From contig JAAEAF010014371.1 in the NCBI GenBank assembly GCA_011037195.1, forward strand, positions 124,001-188,000: a DNA stretch of 64,000 nucleotides. Direction: 5' to 3'. Below, in pieces: positions 21,968-32,851 of the stretch (position 1 is the stretch's first letter; the number at the start of each line of letters is the position of its first letter). Both the position numbers and the translations under genes were made by a program. Below the pieces are notes generated by a model. That model made no database searches, was not told the origin of the DNA, and saw only the letters and a list, made by a program, of their open reading frames with translations. This DNA is from Triatoma infestans. Lineage: Eukaryota; Arthropoda; Insecta; Hemiptera; Reduviidae.

Positions 21968-24114
21968 CTTTCAATCCTTAGGCCCTAGATTTCTCTCTGG
22001 TGGCGATTACAATTCAAAACATCCTTATTGGGGTTCCCGTACCACAACAACGAGCGTCCGCACTCTTTTAAATGTTATGTCCTCATTAAACCTCAACTAT
22101 CTTTTTCCTTCTGAACCTATTTATTGGGCATCTTCCCCCAACAAGCGTCCTGACCTTATCGATTTCTTCATAACTTCCCGCCTTTTATCCCTTCATGCCG
22201 AGGTGATTTCCTTGAATGACCTATCCTCAGACCACAGCCCAGTACTCTTAAAACTAGGTACTAGACCTATCCTTGTTCCTTCTCCGACTAAACTATTAGA
22301 GGACCTACTGACTGGAAGTTATTCCAAACGCTACCAGAACAAAAACTAGATCTTAATATATCTCTGAAAAATCCAAAAGAGATAGACGATGCAGTTGGCC
22401 ATTTAATTCACTCTATTCAGCAAGCCATGTGGAAGAATAGCAAAGCAAAGACTACAAAAACTACAGAAACTTACCTGCCTCCGCATATTCGCACTCTATT
22501 AACTAACAAAAGACAAGCTAGAAGCAGGTGGCAACAAACTCGTTATCCATCTGACAAACGTATACTTACCCAACTTACTCGACAACTGAAAACTGAGCAA
22601 CAAAACCTAAGTTCTGACCGATTACAATACTACAAATACTACCTCATCAAACCTGACAACAGAAAACAAATCACTTTGGAAAGCAACAAAAAATATACTA
22701 TCCTACAAATCCGTATCACACCCAATCCAAACAGCCAACGGTAGTTGGGCCAAATCAGATGATGAGAAGGCTCAACTGTTCGCCACCTACCTCTCCACAG
22801 TATTTATTCCTCACCAAGACATTATCGACAATGACACTGTACTCACTGTTACTAACAACTTGAACATTCCTCTGCCCCTTTCCTTCCACCAAAAGCCTTC
22901 TTCCTAAAGAAGTTCACTTCATTATTCAACACCTTCCTTAGAATAAATCACCTGGGCATGATCTCATTACACCAAATATCCTCAAAAACCTTCCAAAAAA
23001 AGCAATTCTTTACAATACACAAATACGAGTATATAACTCCGTCCTGAGAACAATTTATTTTCCTCTTCTATGGAAGAGTTCCATAATTAAGATGATTCCC
23101 AAACCCAACAAACCTAGCCACTTACCGTTTTCATAACGTCCCATTAGCCTTCTTCTCTTCCTTGGAAAATCCTTGAAAAATTAATTCTAAAAAGATTACT
23201 TTCAATCCTAGGACCCCTCCAGGTTATTCCCATCACCAGTTTGGTTTCCGCAGTCTCCATTCCACAATCCAACAGTGCCACCGAGTTGTTGATGCTATAT
23301 CTTCCTCCTTTGAGCGTAAACAATACTGCGCGGGTGCATTTTTAGACATATCACAAGCGTTTGATAGAGTCTGGCACGACGGCCTTCAGTTGAAACTCAA
23401 AGGCATCCTTCCCTTCACCTCCTACCTTATCCTCCGATCCTATCTCTCTGAAAGATTCTTCCGTGTTTCAGAAAAAACTGCCTTTTCTTCCCACCATTCC
23501 GTGAAGGCAGGAGTCCCCCAAGGAAGCATCCTAGGACCAATACGCTACGCAATATACACAAGCGATATTCCTACCAACCCAAACACATCCATATTTTCCT
23601 TTGCTGACGATACCGCTATCCTTACATCCCATGAAGATCCCGTTATCGCTACCCGTACCCTCCAATCCCATCTCAACACCCTGGCCGAATGGTCCAGGAA
23701 GTGGAGAGTTAAATTAAATATTAACAACTGTCATCATATTACATTCACTCTCCGTAGAGCTATATGTCATCCAGTACAACTTGACGGACAATTTCTACCT
23801 ACTGTTGATAAAGTTCGCTACTTAGGACTCTATTTGGACAAAAGACTGTTTTGGAATCCTCACACAAGACTCAAGAAACAGGAACTAGATCGACGAAACA
23901 AATTACTCTCACGTTTACTCGACCACGTTCTCGTCTTACAAAGTACTAATCTACAACACTACACAAGCCTCTATGGACGTACGGAATCGAAGTTGGGGCT
24001 CAACCAAGGATCCAATTACCTCCGTCTACAAATCCTCCAATCCAAAATCCTTCGTAAAGTCACTAACGCTCCTTTCTGTGTTTGTAACTCCATCACATAT
24101 TCAACAATAATAAA
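21968..24114 (+). mobile_element. Truncated Jockey-clade LINE in W2
   Basis: A 2,147-bp insertion flanked by ATGTTTGGGTT at 21957-21967 and 24115-24125. The W2 copy at 5560-6385 shows the same site without insertion. The element is truncated at 5' inside the endonuclease and stops at 3' before the normal C-terminus, ending AACAATAATAAA with no poly(A). It belongs to the same family as 38640-42880. The intact-looking target duplication argues for direct insertion of an abnormal or prematurely ended RNA. Confidence 0.85.
21970..24100 (+). pseudogene. Jockey ORF2: endonuclease end and reverse transcriptase
   Basis: In order: the endonuclease C-terminal half (FLSGGDYNSKHPYWGS near 21985, then LSSDHSPVLLKL near 22225), a basic linker (NKRQARSRWQQTR), and the reverse transcriptase. 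The latter is best preserved at 23390-24130, with VKAGVPQGSILGPI and the catalytic FADDTAIL near 23600, then VRYLGLYLDKRLFW. QFGFR-type and AFDRVWHD-type motifs lie in neighbouring frames near 23240-23370. The protein would nick the target and reverse-transcribe. Several frame changes and a stop-broken middle make this copy inactive. Confidence 0.85.
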
Positions 24115-24125
24115 ATGTTTGGGTT

Positions 24126-24600
24126 GTTAAAGGGGCAAATTTTCCTTAAAATGGAAACAACACGTGGGGGTCTAATTTTAAACTCTGTTGTTGGAGGGAG
24201 ATTCATTTTAAATTAACTAATCAAAATAAATTTAAAATTAAATTGAATAACGATTTAAATTAACATAATTAAAAATTAAACGAGTAAAATAATAAAAATT
24301 AAAATAACAATTAAAATAATCAAACCAATAAACAAATAAACAACCAAGCAATATAAAATATATGAGCAGGTTGTTTGATGACAGTAAACATATTTTGCAT
24401 TTCACCCTTCACAATTCACATATGCCATCCAAGCAAGCATGTATACCTAAATATGGTTTCTTATAATTAAGGTTTTTTTATAATTATGCATTCCACCACT
24501 CAACATTTTACCTTTCACACACATTCACATACACCATCCATGTACGCCCGCATACTTAAATGTGGGTTCCTTTTTACAAAATTATCAAAGGTACCTGGTG
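24126..24600 (+). mobile_element. Repeat W2, copy 2, right half
   Basis: GTTGTTAAAGGGGCA, then CTCTGTTGTTGGAGGGAG and an AT-rich tail. A roughly 110-bp stretch (CATTTCACCCTTCACAATTC, then CCATCC and GTATACC) is loosely repeated once at about 24390-24570. Confidence 0.65.
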
Positions 24601-24670
24601 CGAAATATTCACTCAATTTTCTCGGATTTTCTTCTGAGTTCTGATGATAAATTCTGATTAAAGTTGTTTT

Positions 24671-24789
24671 TTACTTTCCTTTACTCCCTTGTATTGCAAT
24701 CGTGTCAAATTTTCGAAATTGGCTTTTTATCGAAAATATATGTTTCAAGATCACCTGAGTAGTCTGTATGTATATGACGAATGGTCTGT

Positions 24790-24823
<34 letters not shown>

Positions 24824-25320
24824 TGTGTGAACAAAATATGTCAGAAAAAAAATCGCGGGAAGCTCAAACTTGGTATTCCATCTACATCATCAGACAAGAA
24901 TATTTCGGGCCAAATCCACCAACCGAAGTGCAACTTTTCAGAATCCTTTTTTCATTTTTTCGTGATTTTCTCGAAAATGGCTCAAAATTTTTTCTTTAAA
25001 CTTCGTAAACTACCCTACACACAGAAATGCCTATCACTTTTATTTGAAACAGTTTCCTAGGAAAATTGGTTTTTTGATAGACTCTGGGGGAACAGTAGCG
25101 TTATGCTTACTTCTAAAGTACCACTTCAGTATAATATATGTTTTTACCGCCTATATAATAGTCATATGAATTAGAAGCATTGCTAAAATTCCAGATTTGA
25201 AGATAATGTTTTAAACAAAAGTGATAAGCATTTATCTTCGTAGTTTTTATATGAAGTTTGAAGAAACTTATTGAAACTGTTTTCAAAAACAATCATGTAA
25301 CTGCATTTTCGTTTGAATAG
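24671..25320 (-). mobile_element. W1 copy
   Basis: It starts TTACTTTCCTTTACTCCC and CAATCGTGTCAAATTTTCG and has a (GT)n tract at about 24795-24823. One and a half body modules follow, then it decays. The TCTGG end is absent. Confidence 0.75.
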
Positions 25321-25661
25321 AGATGGAAATGTCGAATATTGAAAAAAAATTGAATATTGTGCTTCTGAAATACATACATAGTAAATCGTCCTGTGAGTCC
25401 TCTTGTTATAGATATTTTATCCACTTATATAGACTTTTTTTCTGTCTTTCAGCGATAAGAGAAAGTTAAATAGTTATTTATCAAACAGTGAGTGAAGTAA
25501 TAATGTTTCTTTATACTCAAGTTCAGGGAACTGAACGAGAGTATAAAAATACCAACATGAGAGTAAAGTCACACCGTGGATATTACATTTTTTGCAACAC
25601 AATAAACTGGTTCTTAATTTACATGAATATAAAAAAATATTCAAAGGTTTAAATTTTGAGA
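25321..25661. other. Unassigned spacer
   Basis: AT-rich. A ribbon of W1-like sequence may continue to about 25450. No coding signal. Confidence 0.35.
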
Positions 25662-25780
25662 ATATGGTAACGCAGCCAGTGGTGCCATCTGGGAGAAGAA
25701 GTAGGAACCTCAAGTTCTCTTAGTGGTCGCTAGGAAGCGCTGGCGATGCGCTCTAGTTCTTTGTAGAAGAATCGAGGAAG

Positions 25781-25793
25781 TTCTAGAAGATTC
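25781..25793 (+). promoter_or_regulatory. Heat-shock element (TTCnnGAAnnTTC)
   Basis: TTCTAGAAGATTC is a perfect three-unit inverted array of the HSF-binding pentamer. It lies 8 bp upstream of the TATA box in the solo LTR. Upstream copies of AGAAG and GGAAG are partial units. Confidence 0.6.
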
Positions 25794-25801
25794 TCCACCG
25801 G

Positions 25802-25809
25802 TATAAATA
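25802..25809 (+). promoter_or_regulatory. TATA box of solo LTR
   Basis: TATAAATA sits just after the heat-shock element, followed about 35 bp on by TTTTCCAGTTAC, a plausible start region. Confidence 0.6.
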
Positions 25810-26055
25810 GTGGGACCGCAGAGAGTTGAGAGAGTTTTCCAGTTACAAACGAAGTGTAGGTTTGTGGAAAGTGTATAAAGTGAACTTTTGTGGTTTAAAC
25901 TGTGAAGTAATTATTACTAAGTGTTGTATTTTGTAATTTATTGTGTATAACAATAAATTGGTGTTTTCTTTATTGAAGTTTAGAGTATTTTATCTATACG
26001 AACCCACTTAAAACTAGTTGCAGTAGCTAGTTTAGAGGGAAAACCGTTACAATAT

Positions 26056-26340
26056 ATTTTAATTAAAGTCAAACACACCCTCTCTCTATAGCCTGCTCTC
26101 TTTAGTACAATCTCAAATCCATTGTTATTTGGAATTTGTTTTGAAATAAATTCTTGTTTTTTGGCATATTGTCGCGAGATGTCGGTCTAGTTAGAGTTGA
26201 ATAATATTACATTTCTTCACTTGTGAGAAAAAGATGGCTGCTTTTTATTTTTCTTCACTTTTGATTAAAATTACAACTTCACTCCATTACTTTCGATTTA
26301 ATAAGTGTTATATTATTACATGATTACAGAAACAGAAAAA
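26056..26340. other. Spacer between solo LTR and W1
   Basis: AT-rich. No coding or repeat assignment. Confidence 0.4.
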
Positions 26341-27328
26341 TCTGGTGTGAAACACTTACACAACTTTCTCTTACTTCAGTTCTCAAAATTATAATTGACA
26401 AATTTTATAGATAGTGTACCAAGTTTAATGAAATTCTTCGAAAACTGAAAAAACTGTTCAGTACAAGCGAACTTCCGGTTTACTAATTTTCTTGAAACCA
26501 TCTATTTATTTATAATTCATTTTGTTTGGATGATAGAAATGTATAATCAACTATGATAGCACTTTAGAGGAAAAACATAATCCCATCCGCTCACCTAAAA
26601 GTGCCCTTAAATGAATTTTCCCAGAGAAATGTTTTAAATAAAAGTTGTACATCTTTGTATGTGTAGTTTATATAGGAAGTTTCAAGAAATTGTCGGAGCC
26701 ACTTTTGAGAAAATCGCGAAAAAGTGAAAAAATCATTTAGTAAAGTAGTAAATAAACGCACTTCCGGTCATTAGATTTTTTCAAAATTCGGAATTTCAAC
26801 AACATATTTAATTCTAATTAATACTATTTAGAAGACCCAATTGTCCAATACACTGAATAGCACTTTAGAGGAAGCGTAACCCCAACCCTCCCCAAAAGTA
26901 CCCTTAATTGAATTTTTCCGAAGAAATGTTACAAATAAAAATTGCAGCTCCTTGTATGTGTAGTTGATGTGTGAAGTTTCAAGAAACTTGTTGGAGCTAT
27001 TTTTGAGAAAATCGCAAAAAAGTAAAAAAAAAAACTAATTAAGTTTTTATCTGTAAAATTCCTGTTGAGGAATTTTGACAGATAATGCACTGTCAGATCC
27101 CATGGTGATACCTAAACGGAATATCGTTTCAACTTTCTACGGTTTTTCGTTTTTGAACTATGCTGTTCATATAGATACGCGCGCACACACACCCACACAC
27201 ACACCATTTTCCAAAAATCACATCTTTGGACTCAGGGGACCTCAAAACGGATATTTCCGGTGAGAACTCGATATCGAAGATTTGACACCATTACAATATT
27301 TTCTCTTTCTAGGAGTAAGAGAAAGTAA
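26341..27328 (+). mobile_element. W1 reference copy (DINE-1/HINE-like)
   Basis: The most complete copy. Left end: TCTGGTGTGAAACACTTAC with a small hairpin (GTGTGA...TTACAC), then ACTTTCTCTTACTTC. The body has two or three related modules of about 300 bp, each with AAGTTTNAAGAAANT, GAGAAAATCGC and CTTCCGGTT. Then come a CACACACACCCACACAC tract (27181-27203), TTTGACACCATTACAATATT, and the right end CTCTTTCTAGGAGTAAGAGAAAGTAA. The last part holds a 7-bp stem-loop and the inverse of ACTTTCTCTTAC. There are no terminal inverted repeats of DNA-transposon type, no target duplication and no coding capacity. Subterminal inverted repeat, central simple repeat and 3' stem-loop together are the published hallmark of non-autonomous Helentrons. 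That assignment is inference. Confidence 0.7.
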
Positions 27329-28234
27329 TAATTTTGTAATAGAATTCACAAACCTCTACGCATTTAAACTTCACCAAGATCCAAAAGAAAGTATGTGGTC
27401 TTTTATGAACTTTTCTTCTTTTTTTAAAGCTAAATTTGTTGTTTTTTTATTTTTTATTTGTTAAGCCTACTTTGCAAAGTTATAGACTTAATTTGTCCTC
27501 CTTTGGCCTTGTTAAAACTTATCAATAGGTCATTCACTATATCATGAATTCTCATGTGATTCCAGAATTGGTCACAGTTTTGAAATGGTATAAAACTTTT
27601 AATGATCAAACTGTTATTAACTAGTTTTCTATTTTCAAAACAAAGTAGGAAAAGTAGAAAGGTACAAAAGGTTTTGGAAAAAATGTAAAAAGGAAAAAAT
27701 GTAGTACAATTAAATTAGGTCCTAAAAAGTAACAACTTAACAATTATGTACTTGATACTTTGTTGCCTGCACTCAGAACCAAAGGATATAGGACACTTTA
27801 TGCAAAGAGTGCACTTCAAGTAGCTACTATATTCGCTTCATTAACTATGCCTACAATCAGAGAGTAAACGATATAAATTATTCATGAAGTTTCCTTATAT
27901 CCTCACTGAAATGAAAACCGTTAGTTTATCAATAGGAAAGTATTTTTCTTTAAGTTATCCTAGTTAAACTAATTTGGATTGCATTAGGAAGATATTCCAA
28001 GGAAATTTTGTTATAATTGAATAAATTAAATTGATTTATTGCGGCGTTAATCCATATTTATTAACCAGAACTAAGCAAGGAAAAAGAGATAGTAGGTGTG
28101 GATATTTTATACTTCAGTATGAAGGTGGTGTGTGTGTGGTGTGTGTGTGTGTGTGAGATATGTGACCTAGAGATATTGTCATGTAGACACCTTTCACAAG
28201 ATCATGTATTGTTAGTTTAAATTAAACCTATCTG
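27329..28234. other. Spacer, weak minus-strand frame
   Basis: Mostly featureless. On the minus strand, from about 27650 to 27455, a frame of about 60 codons stays open (FQNCDQFWNHMRIHDIVND, ending LQSRLNK and stop), with no recognised family. A short (GT)n tract is at about 28127-28155. Confidence 0.3.
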
Positions 28235-28717
28235 AGAGACCCCCCCCCATTTCAAGTTTAAAGAAAATCATTGTGCTGTTTTTCAGAATACCCAAAAAAA
28301 AAGTTGAAAACTTATTCTGTAAAGTCGCACTTTCGGTTAACCATTTTCTTCAAGTTTGGAATTCTATCATTAATATTATATAGTCAGTAATAACATATAT
28401 GTACAAAGAAAAGCCACATATAGTTTATAGAAAAGCTTAACGCTATTGTTCCCACAGAACCACCAAATAATCAATTTTCCCCGAAAACTTTTTCAAATAG
28501 AGGTTATAGTATTTATGTGTGTAGATAGTACAGGAAGTTTAAGGAAAATCGTTAGAGTCGTTTTCGAGAAAATCGCAAAACTGAAAAAATATTAAATCAT
28601 TCAGTAAAGTTACACATCCGGTGTCATATATGGTGACAGTACCTGAACGTAATATCAACTTTGAGCTTCTTCATGAGCTTTTGTTTCTGAGATATTTTGT
28701 AAACACTCACAAACACC

Positions 28718-28759
<42 letters not shown>

Positions 28760-28770
28760 ACCTACACATA
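28235..28770 (+). mobile_element. W1 copy cut at the CA tract
   Basis: One and a half body modules, ending at a pure (CA)n run of about 40 bp (28719-28758) and then (AT)n and (T)n. The 3' stem-loop end is absent, so the copy breaks in or just after the simple repeat. Confidence 0.7.
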
Positions 28771-29112
28771 TATATATATATTTTTTTAATAATAATATAC
28801 TTTTTACCTGATGTGTGCAACTACAGACGACCACACTCACTGCACAAACAAGAATACGCACTCGTTGAGAGCTCGGAGTATAAATACCTCTCCCTCGTAC
28901 TTGCCAGCACGGGGTTTGGGACTAGGGTGGAAAACAGGGTCCTGGGCATTGAGGGAGACGACGATCTGCGGGTGTCCGATCCCAACACATGTCTTTGGCC
29001 TCGGCTTCACCCGAGAGTCCTACCTGTGGGATAGCCCGACTCCAGGAAGGCTAGGGAATCCCGCTTCAGGCGGGTTCCTAGGTTAGATAGGGGGCCACTG
29101 GGGCACGGGTCA

Positions 29113-29960
29113 GTGCTTGGGTATTGGAACGCTGCCTTCCATGGCACCGGACTATATCGAGGTGCGATGGTCCACCCGGATAGTAACCGGGAAAATAATC
29201 TTTCTGGGCCTAGCCCAACTATTCTTCCTACCCCAATATCACATCTTATTCCAACACTAACAATCCAACTTACTCCCATAACTAATCATCCCCTCCCTTC
29301 TCCTATCACCCTTCCCCTTGTAGATGCTTCATCATCTACAATGTCTCTCTCGACTGATCTGACCGACAAACGAAAAGGCATGGACAAGGACAACACGATT
29401 GGAAACTTAGTACCTGGGCTGCAATTTACATTGCAACTCTATATCCCCTCTTCCCCGCCAAGGAAGAAGGCCAGGGGCGGCAACAAGAGGATCTTTGAAA
29501 CAATTATGAAATTTGTAGATTTGGAAGAAGATAATTGGGGAAGAATATTTATTGTAAAAAAGAAGGGAGGTTCCTTCTCAAATGAATGCTCTTTTAAGTT
29601 TTTTCAGTTAATTAATTTACAAGCCGTTGCCGTACGCCTAGCCGCACTACTGCAGATCACTTCAGTTAGTATATACCTTCCTACATATTTTGGCGGAAGA
29701 GTGATCTGGAGAATCTGCTCTCGCAGTTCTCTGCCCCTGTGTTGTTGATGGGAGGCTTTAACTGTCACAACACCTGGTGGGGGTCAGCTAGAACTGACGC
29801 TCGAGGCAAAACTCCTGAGGAAATTATAGATAATGCTAACATGATGCTCCTAAACAATGGTGCGGCAACACACTTCAATGCACACTCAGGAGGTTTTAGT
29901 TCCATTGATTTGAATGTGACAATCCCCACCGTGCAGTTCGCTTGGAATGGACCACACTAG
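29113..29960 (+). pseudogene. I-clade LINE ORF1 remnant and endonuclease
   Basis: The first part (29113-29640) encodes a Pro/Ser/Thr-rich stretch and a basic patch (SPPRKKARGGNKRIFE), compatible with a decayed ORF1 N-terminus, fused in frame to AVAVRLAALLQITSVSIYLP. The latter looks like the start of the central part of an AP endonuclease. It resumes in another frame at 29739 with MGGFNCHNTWWGSARTD (the GDFNAHH-type motif) and ends near FSSIDLNVT. An internal deletion has joined ORF1 to ORF2, and stops follow. Role of the intact protein: target nicking. Confidence 0.6.
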
Positions 29961-30082
29961 ACGAACTATATCATAGTGACCACTTTCCAATCTTAGTATC
30001 GAGCTCCATCTCCAGGTCAGATTTTGTGATTCCCTGGAGATAGGACATCAAAAGAGCAAACTGGCCTCCTTACGCTTCCAGA

Positions 30083-31423
30083 GTGGTGACACCAACCCTT
30101 ACAGGAGATGTCGCCCTCGACACTTGTTTATTTACGAAGGCTTTGGCGGATGCATCCGAGGGTACTATACCGAGAGTAGGCGGGAGAGTCGTAAGACCCC
30201 CTGTCCTCTGGTGGACTCCGGAATGCAAATTGCTAACAGGGAAAAAACAAGCCCTAAATAGATTTAAAAGGTATTCGACGGAGGAAAATTTAATTAATTT
30301 TAAAAGATTAAGAGCCAGGGAAAAGCGTTTAACTAAAAAGTCAAAAAAAGAAACCCTTACCTCCTATGTGTCAAAGATTTCTACATCATCGACATTGAAG
30401 GAGGTGTGGGATAAGGTAAGAGACTCTCTGGGGGTCGTAGAACCCCCAGTGATGTCCCCCAATGTTCTAAAAATTAATGATGTCGTCATCACCGAGCCAG
30501 GAGAGGTGGCTGGGTCCTTTGCTGTACACTTTGCTCAAGTTTCCAGCTCGCAGACTTACTCAGCAGAATTTCTCCAGCGAAAAGGTGATGTGGAGCAACA
30601 GCCACTCAGCTTTGAGACCGCTATCTATGAAGCTTACAACGAACTACTGACCATCAAGGAGCTAGAAAATGCTTTAAATAAATGCAAAAATTCTGCTCCA
30701 GGGGTGGATGGAATCCCATACGATAGGATTAAAAACTTAAATGCAACTGGGATTGCTGTAAATAGCCTAGCAGAAGTTGTAGGAAATCCTCTTCATAATA
30801 TTCGTAATATTATGTAGACGATCTCGCCATTTATTTATCAGGAACTGATCTCGGCGAGGTCGGCTAAACCCTACAACAAGCAATAGGCAGAGTGGCTGAA
30901 GAGGCTTCTAGGAGCGGGTTTAGGTTCTCTGTAACCAAGGCGGTGTGCCTACGTTTTTGTCGTTTAAGACAGGACCATAGTCCTCCCACATTATTTCTAA
31001 ATAGCACACCGATCCAGTATAAAGAAAATGTCCGCTTCCTGGGCCTCGTGTTCAATACTAAGTTAACCTGGCAGTATCATATAGATTATACCTATACAAA
31101 AGCATTGGAGAACCCTCGACGTCTTGAAATTTCTAGGAAGCTATAGATGGGGAACGGAGCGGGAAATCTTAATACTTATTTCTATTACTCTTACATGTTC
31201 TAAAATAGTATATGGAGCCCCAGTTTATAGTTCTGCGCGCAAGTCACGCCTGAAACTACTTGACAGAGTTTATAATGAAGGTATTAGACTATTCACAGAC
31301 GCCTTCGGTACTAGTCCACTACAGAGCTTCTATGTAGAGTCGGGAATGCTGCCTCCACAACTTAGGAGAGAACAGCTCACCCTGATCTATACCGCTGTAA
31401 TATGGGGGGAAGAGTTTGCATAA
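30083..31423 (+). pseudogene. I-clade reverse transcriptase, central deletion
   Basis: The linker domain (PPVLWWTPECKLLTGKKQAL, FKRLRAREKRLTKKSKK) is long and well kept in one 244-codon frame. It leads to the start of the reverse transcriptase (LNKCKNSAPGVDGIPYDRI). The sequence then breaks near 30815, and the next readable part begins with the catalytic YVDDLAIYLSGTDL in another frame. Roughly the finger and palm motifs between GVDGIPY and YVDD are missing. Downstream are VRFLGLVFNTKLTW and, after another shift, the thumb region with SKIVYGAPVYSSARKSRLK. Inactive. Confidence 0.75.
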
Positions 31424-31591
31424 CTTATTTCCTGTCATATTCGAGAGCCCACATAATGAAGAGTTCTATCAACAGCGCTCGTGGACGCGACCCCTTGGGT
31501 CCAAGTTAAGGAGTTATTGACAGCAGAGGGAATTGAATTTGGGCCAGTGGTAGGTTCTCCTCCCTAGTCATTACCCTCTGCAAGCGTCCGC

Positions 31592-32475
31592 ATGGAACTG
31601 GCGCTACATAAAAAAGAGGAAACACCTCCCGTCGTCTATAAACAAAAATTATTAGAAATTTTAAATATTCATTATGACTTCCGACCTATCTTTACAGACG
31701 GGTCGAAGATACGCGACGGTGTGGGTAGCGCTGTGTACACGAAGGGATTCACCCTTAGTTGGACTCTTCTGCATTATTCAACGCCGTGTACACGGCGGAA
31801 ATGTTTGCTATATGCCAGGCCATAGAATTAATCAAGAAAAACAATGATAAAAAAGCGCTAATATTGACGGACTCACAAGTGCATTAATGGCTCTCCGGGA
31901 TCAACTCTCGACAGACCCAATGGTCTTAGATATTTACAGTTTACTGCTGCAATTAGGCGCACGTGGTCAAGGGTGACGTTATCCTGGGTGCCGGGCCACG
32001 TTGGCGTGTCTGGTAATGAACGGGCGGAGAAGGCAGCCAAGCGAGCTGCCTCTACACAAACAGATGAAATCACCCCCATTCGTCCCACTGACCTACAAAT
32101 ATATATACAACACATTATTAATAGAAAATGGCAAAGTCAGTGGGACAGAATAAGCGAAAAGTTTAAAGATATTAAACCATGTGTGCGAAGTCGAGAATTT
32201 CCCGCGGCATAACTTAGTGATTTGGACGAGGCTGAGGACTGGACATACACGTGTGACCCATGGGCACCTCCTTATTGGCGGGAGAAGGCCGAGGTGCTCT
32301 CGATGCCGAGAAAGGCTGACGGTGGCGCACGTTTTGGAAGAGTGTCAGGCATTGCGTACTCAGAAAGAAAGAGCAGGTCTGCCAATGACAAGCGCGCTAT
32401 TTTACAAGAGGGTTCTCCTTATATAAAGAGGCAATTTGACTTTTTAAAAGATATTAATTTGTATAGAAATATTTA
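31592..32475 (+). pseudogene. RNase H and C-terminal Cys/His motif
   Basis: RNase H motifs: PIFTDGSKIRDGVGSAVY (first Asp) near 31685, YTAEMFAICQAIELI (Glu) in another frame near 31790, LILTDSQ (second Asp) near 31860, and LSWVPGHVGVSGNERAEKAA (His and last acid position, here Glu) near 31975. RNase H removes template RNA during cDNA synthesis. After this, CSRCRERLTVAHVLEEC near 32310 is the LINE C-terminal CCHC motif. At least three frame changes separate the parts. Confidence 0.8.
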
Positions 32476-32504
32476 AGTTAGTAGTTAGGTTAGGTTAATT
32501 AAAC

Positions 32505-32536
32505 TTGGGTGAAGGAATATCGAGTACTTCACCCAA
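32505..32536. other. Perfect hairpin 1 in LINE 3' region
   Basis: Arms TTGGGTGAAG and CTTCACCCAA (10 bp, perfect) around the loop GAATATCGAGTA. Confidence 0.75.
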
Positions 32537-32575
32537 TTAGGTTAGTTCTTTTTATGTTAGGGGAAAGGAACATCG

Positions 32576-32757
32576 TATGAATGTACATATTAGCGTGAAT
32601 GTATTTATTAGTGTGATTGTATTTATTAGCGAGAATGTATTTATTAGCGTGAATGTATTTATTAGCGTAATTGTATTTACTAGCGAGAATGTATTTATTG
32701 GCGAAAATGCTTTTATGGGTGAATGTATTTATTGGCGAGAATGTTTCGGTGAATGTT
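32576..32757. repeat. 18-bp tandem repeat in LINE 3' region
   Basis: About ten copies of GTATTTATTAGCGTGAAT with substitutions alternating GTGA, GAGA and GTAA. The unit is a multiple of three, so it stays open as a spurious repetitive protein frame. Confidence 0.85.
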
Positions 32758-32776
32758 TAGTTTAGGTTTTTTATTT

Positions 32777-32815
32777 CGGGGTTGAAAGAAACTTTATAAA
32801 AGAATTTCAACCCCG
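32777..32815. other. Perfect hairpin 2 in LINE 3' region
   Basis: Arms CGGGGTTGAAA and TTTCAACCCCG (11 bp, perfect) around the loop GAAACTTTATAAAAGAA. Confidence 0.75.
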
Positions 32816-32851
32816 TTGGGTTTAGATTAACAATAGGATTAGTTCCTTAAG

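Larger units (their letters stand above)
25665..26051 (+). repeat. Solo LTR with heat-shock-type promoter
   Basis: The ends are GGTAACG and CGTTACA, inversely related, flanked by ATAT on both sides (25662-25665 and 26052-26055). Inside, in order: a purine-rich start, a perfect heat-shock-element motif, a TATA box, a leader, an AATAAA at 25952-25957 and a GU-rich downstream stretch. This is the layout U3-R-U5. No primer site follows and no second LTR is found, so it is a solo LTR, as left by recombination between two LTRs. Resemblance to insect Gypsy LTRs is from memory. A host hsp-like promoter is the alternative, but the duplicated flanks and polyadenylation signal favour an LTR. Confidence 0.6.

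Noticed and set aside
24689..25060. Open frames within W1 copies that resemble one another (KTAPTIFFKL-like pieces)
   Set aside because: Different copies are open in different frames and stop at different points. The likeness is the DNA repeat, not a conserved protein.
25781..25870. Promoter of a host heat-shock gene
   Set aside because: No coding sequence follows, an AATAAA comes within 150 bp, and the unit is flanked by ATAT on both sides with inversely related ends. An LTR explains more.
28655..28861. Minus-strand frame with a Val-Cys repeat
   Set aside because: It is translation of the (CA)n microsatellite.
32577..32765. Plus-strand repetitive frame rich in Val, Phe and Ile
   Set aside because: It is the translation of the 18-bp tandem repeat in a LINE 3' region.
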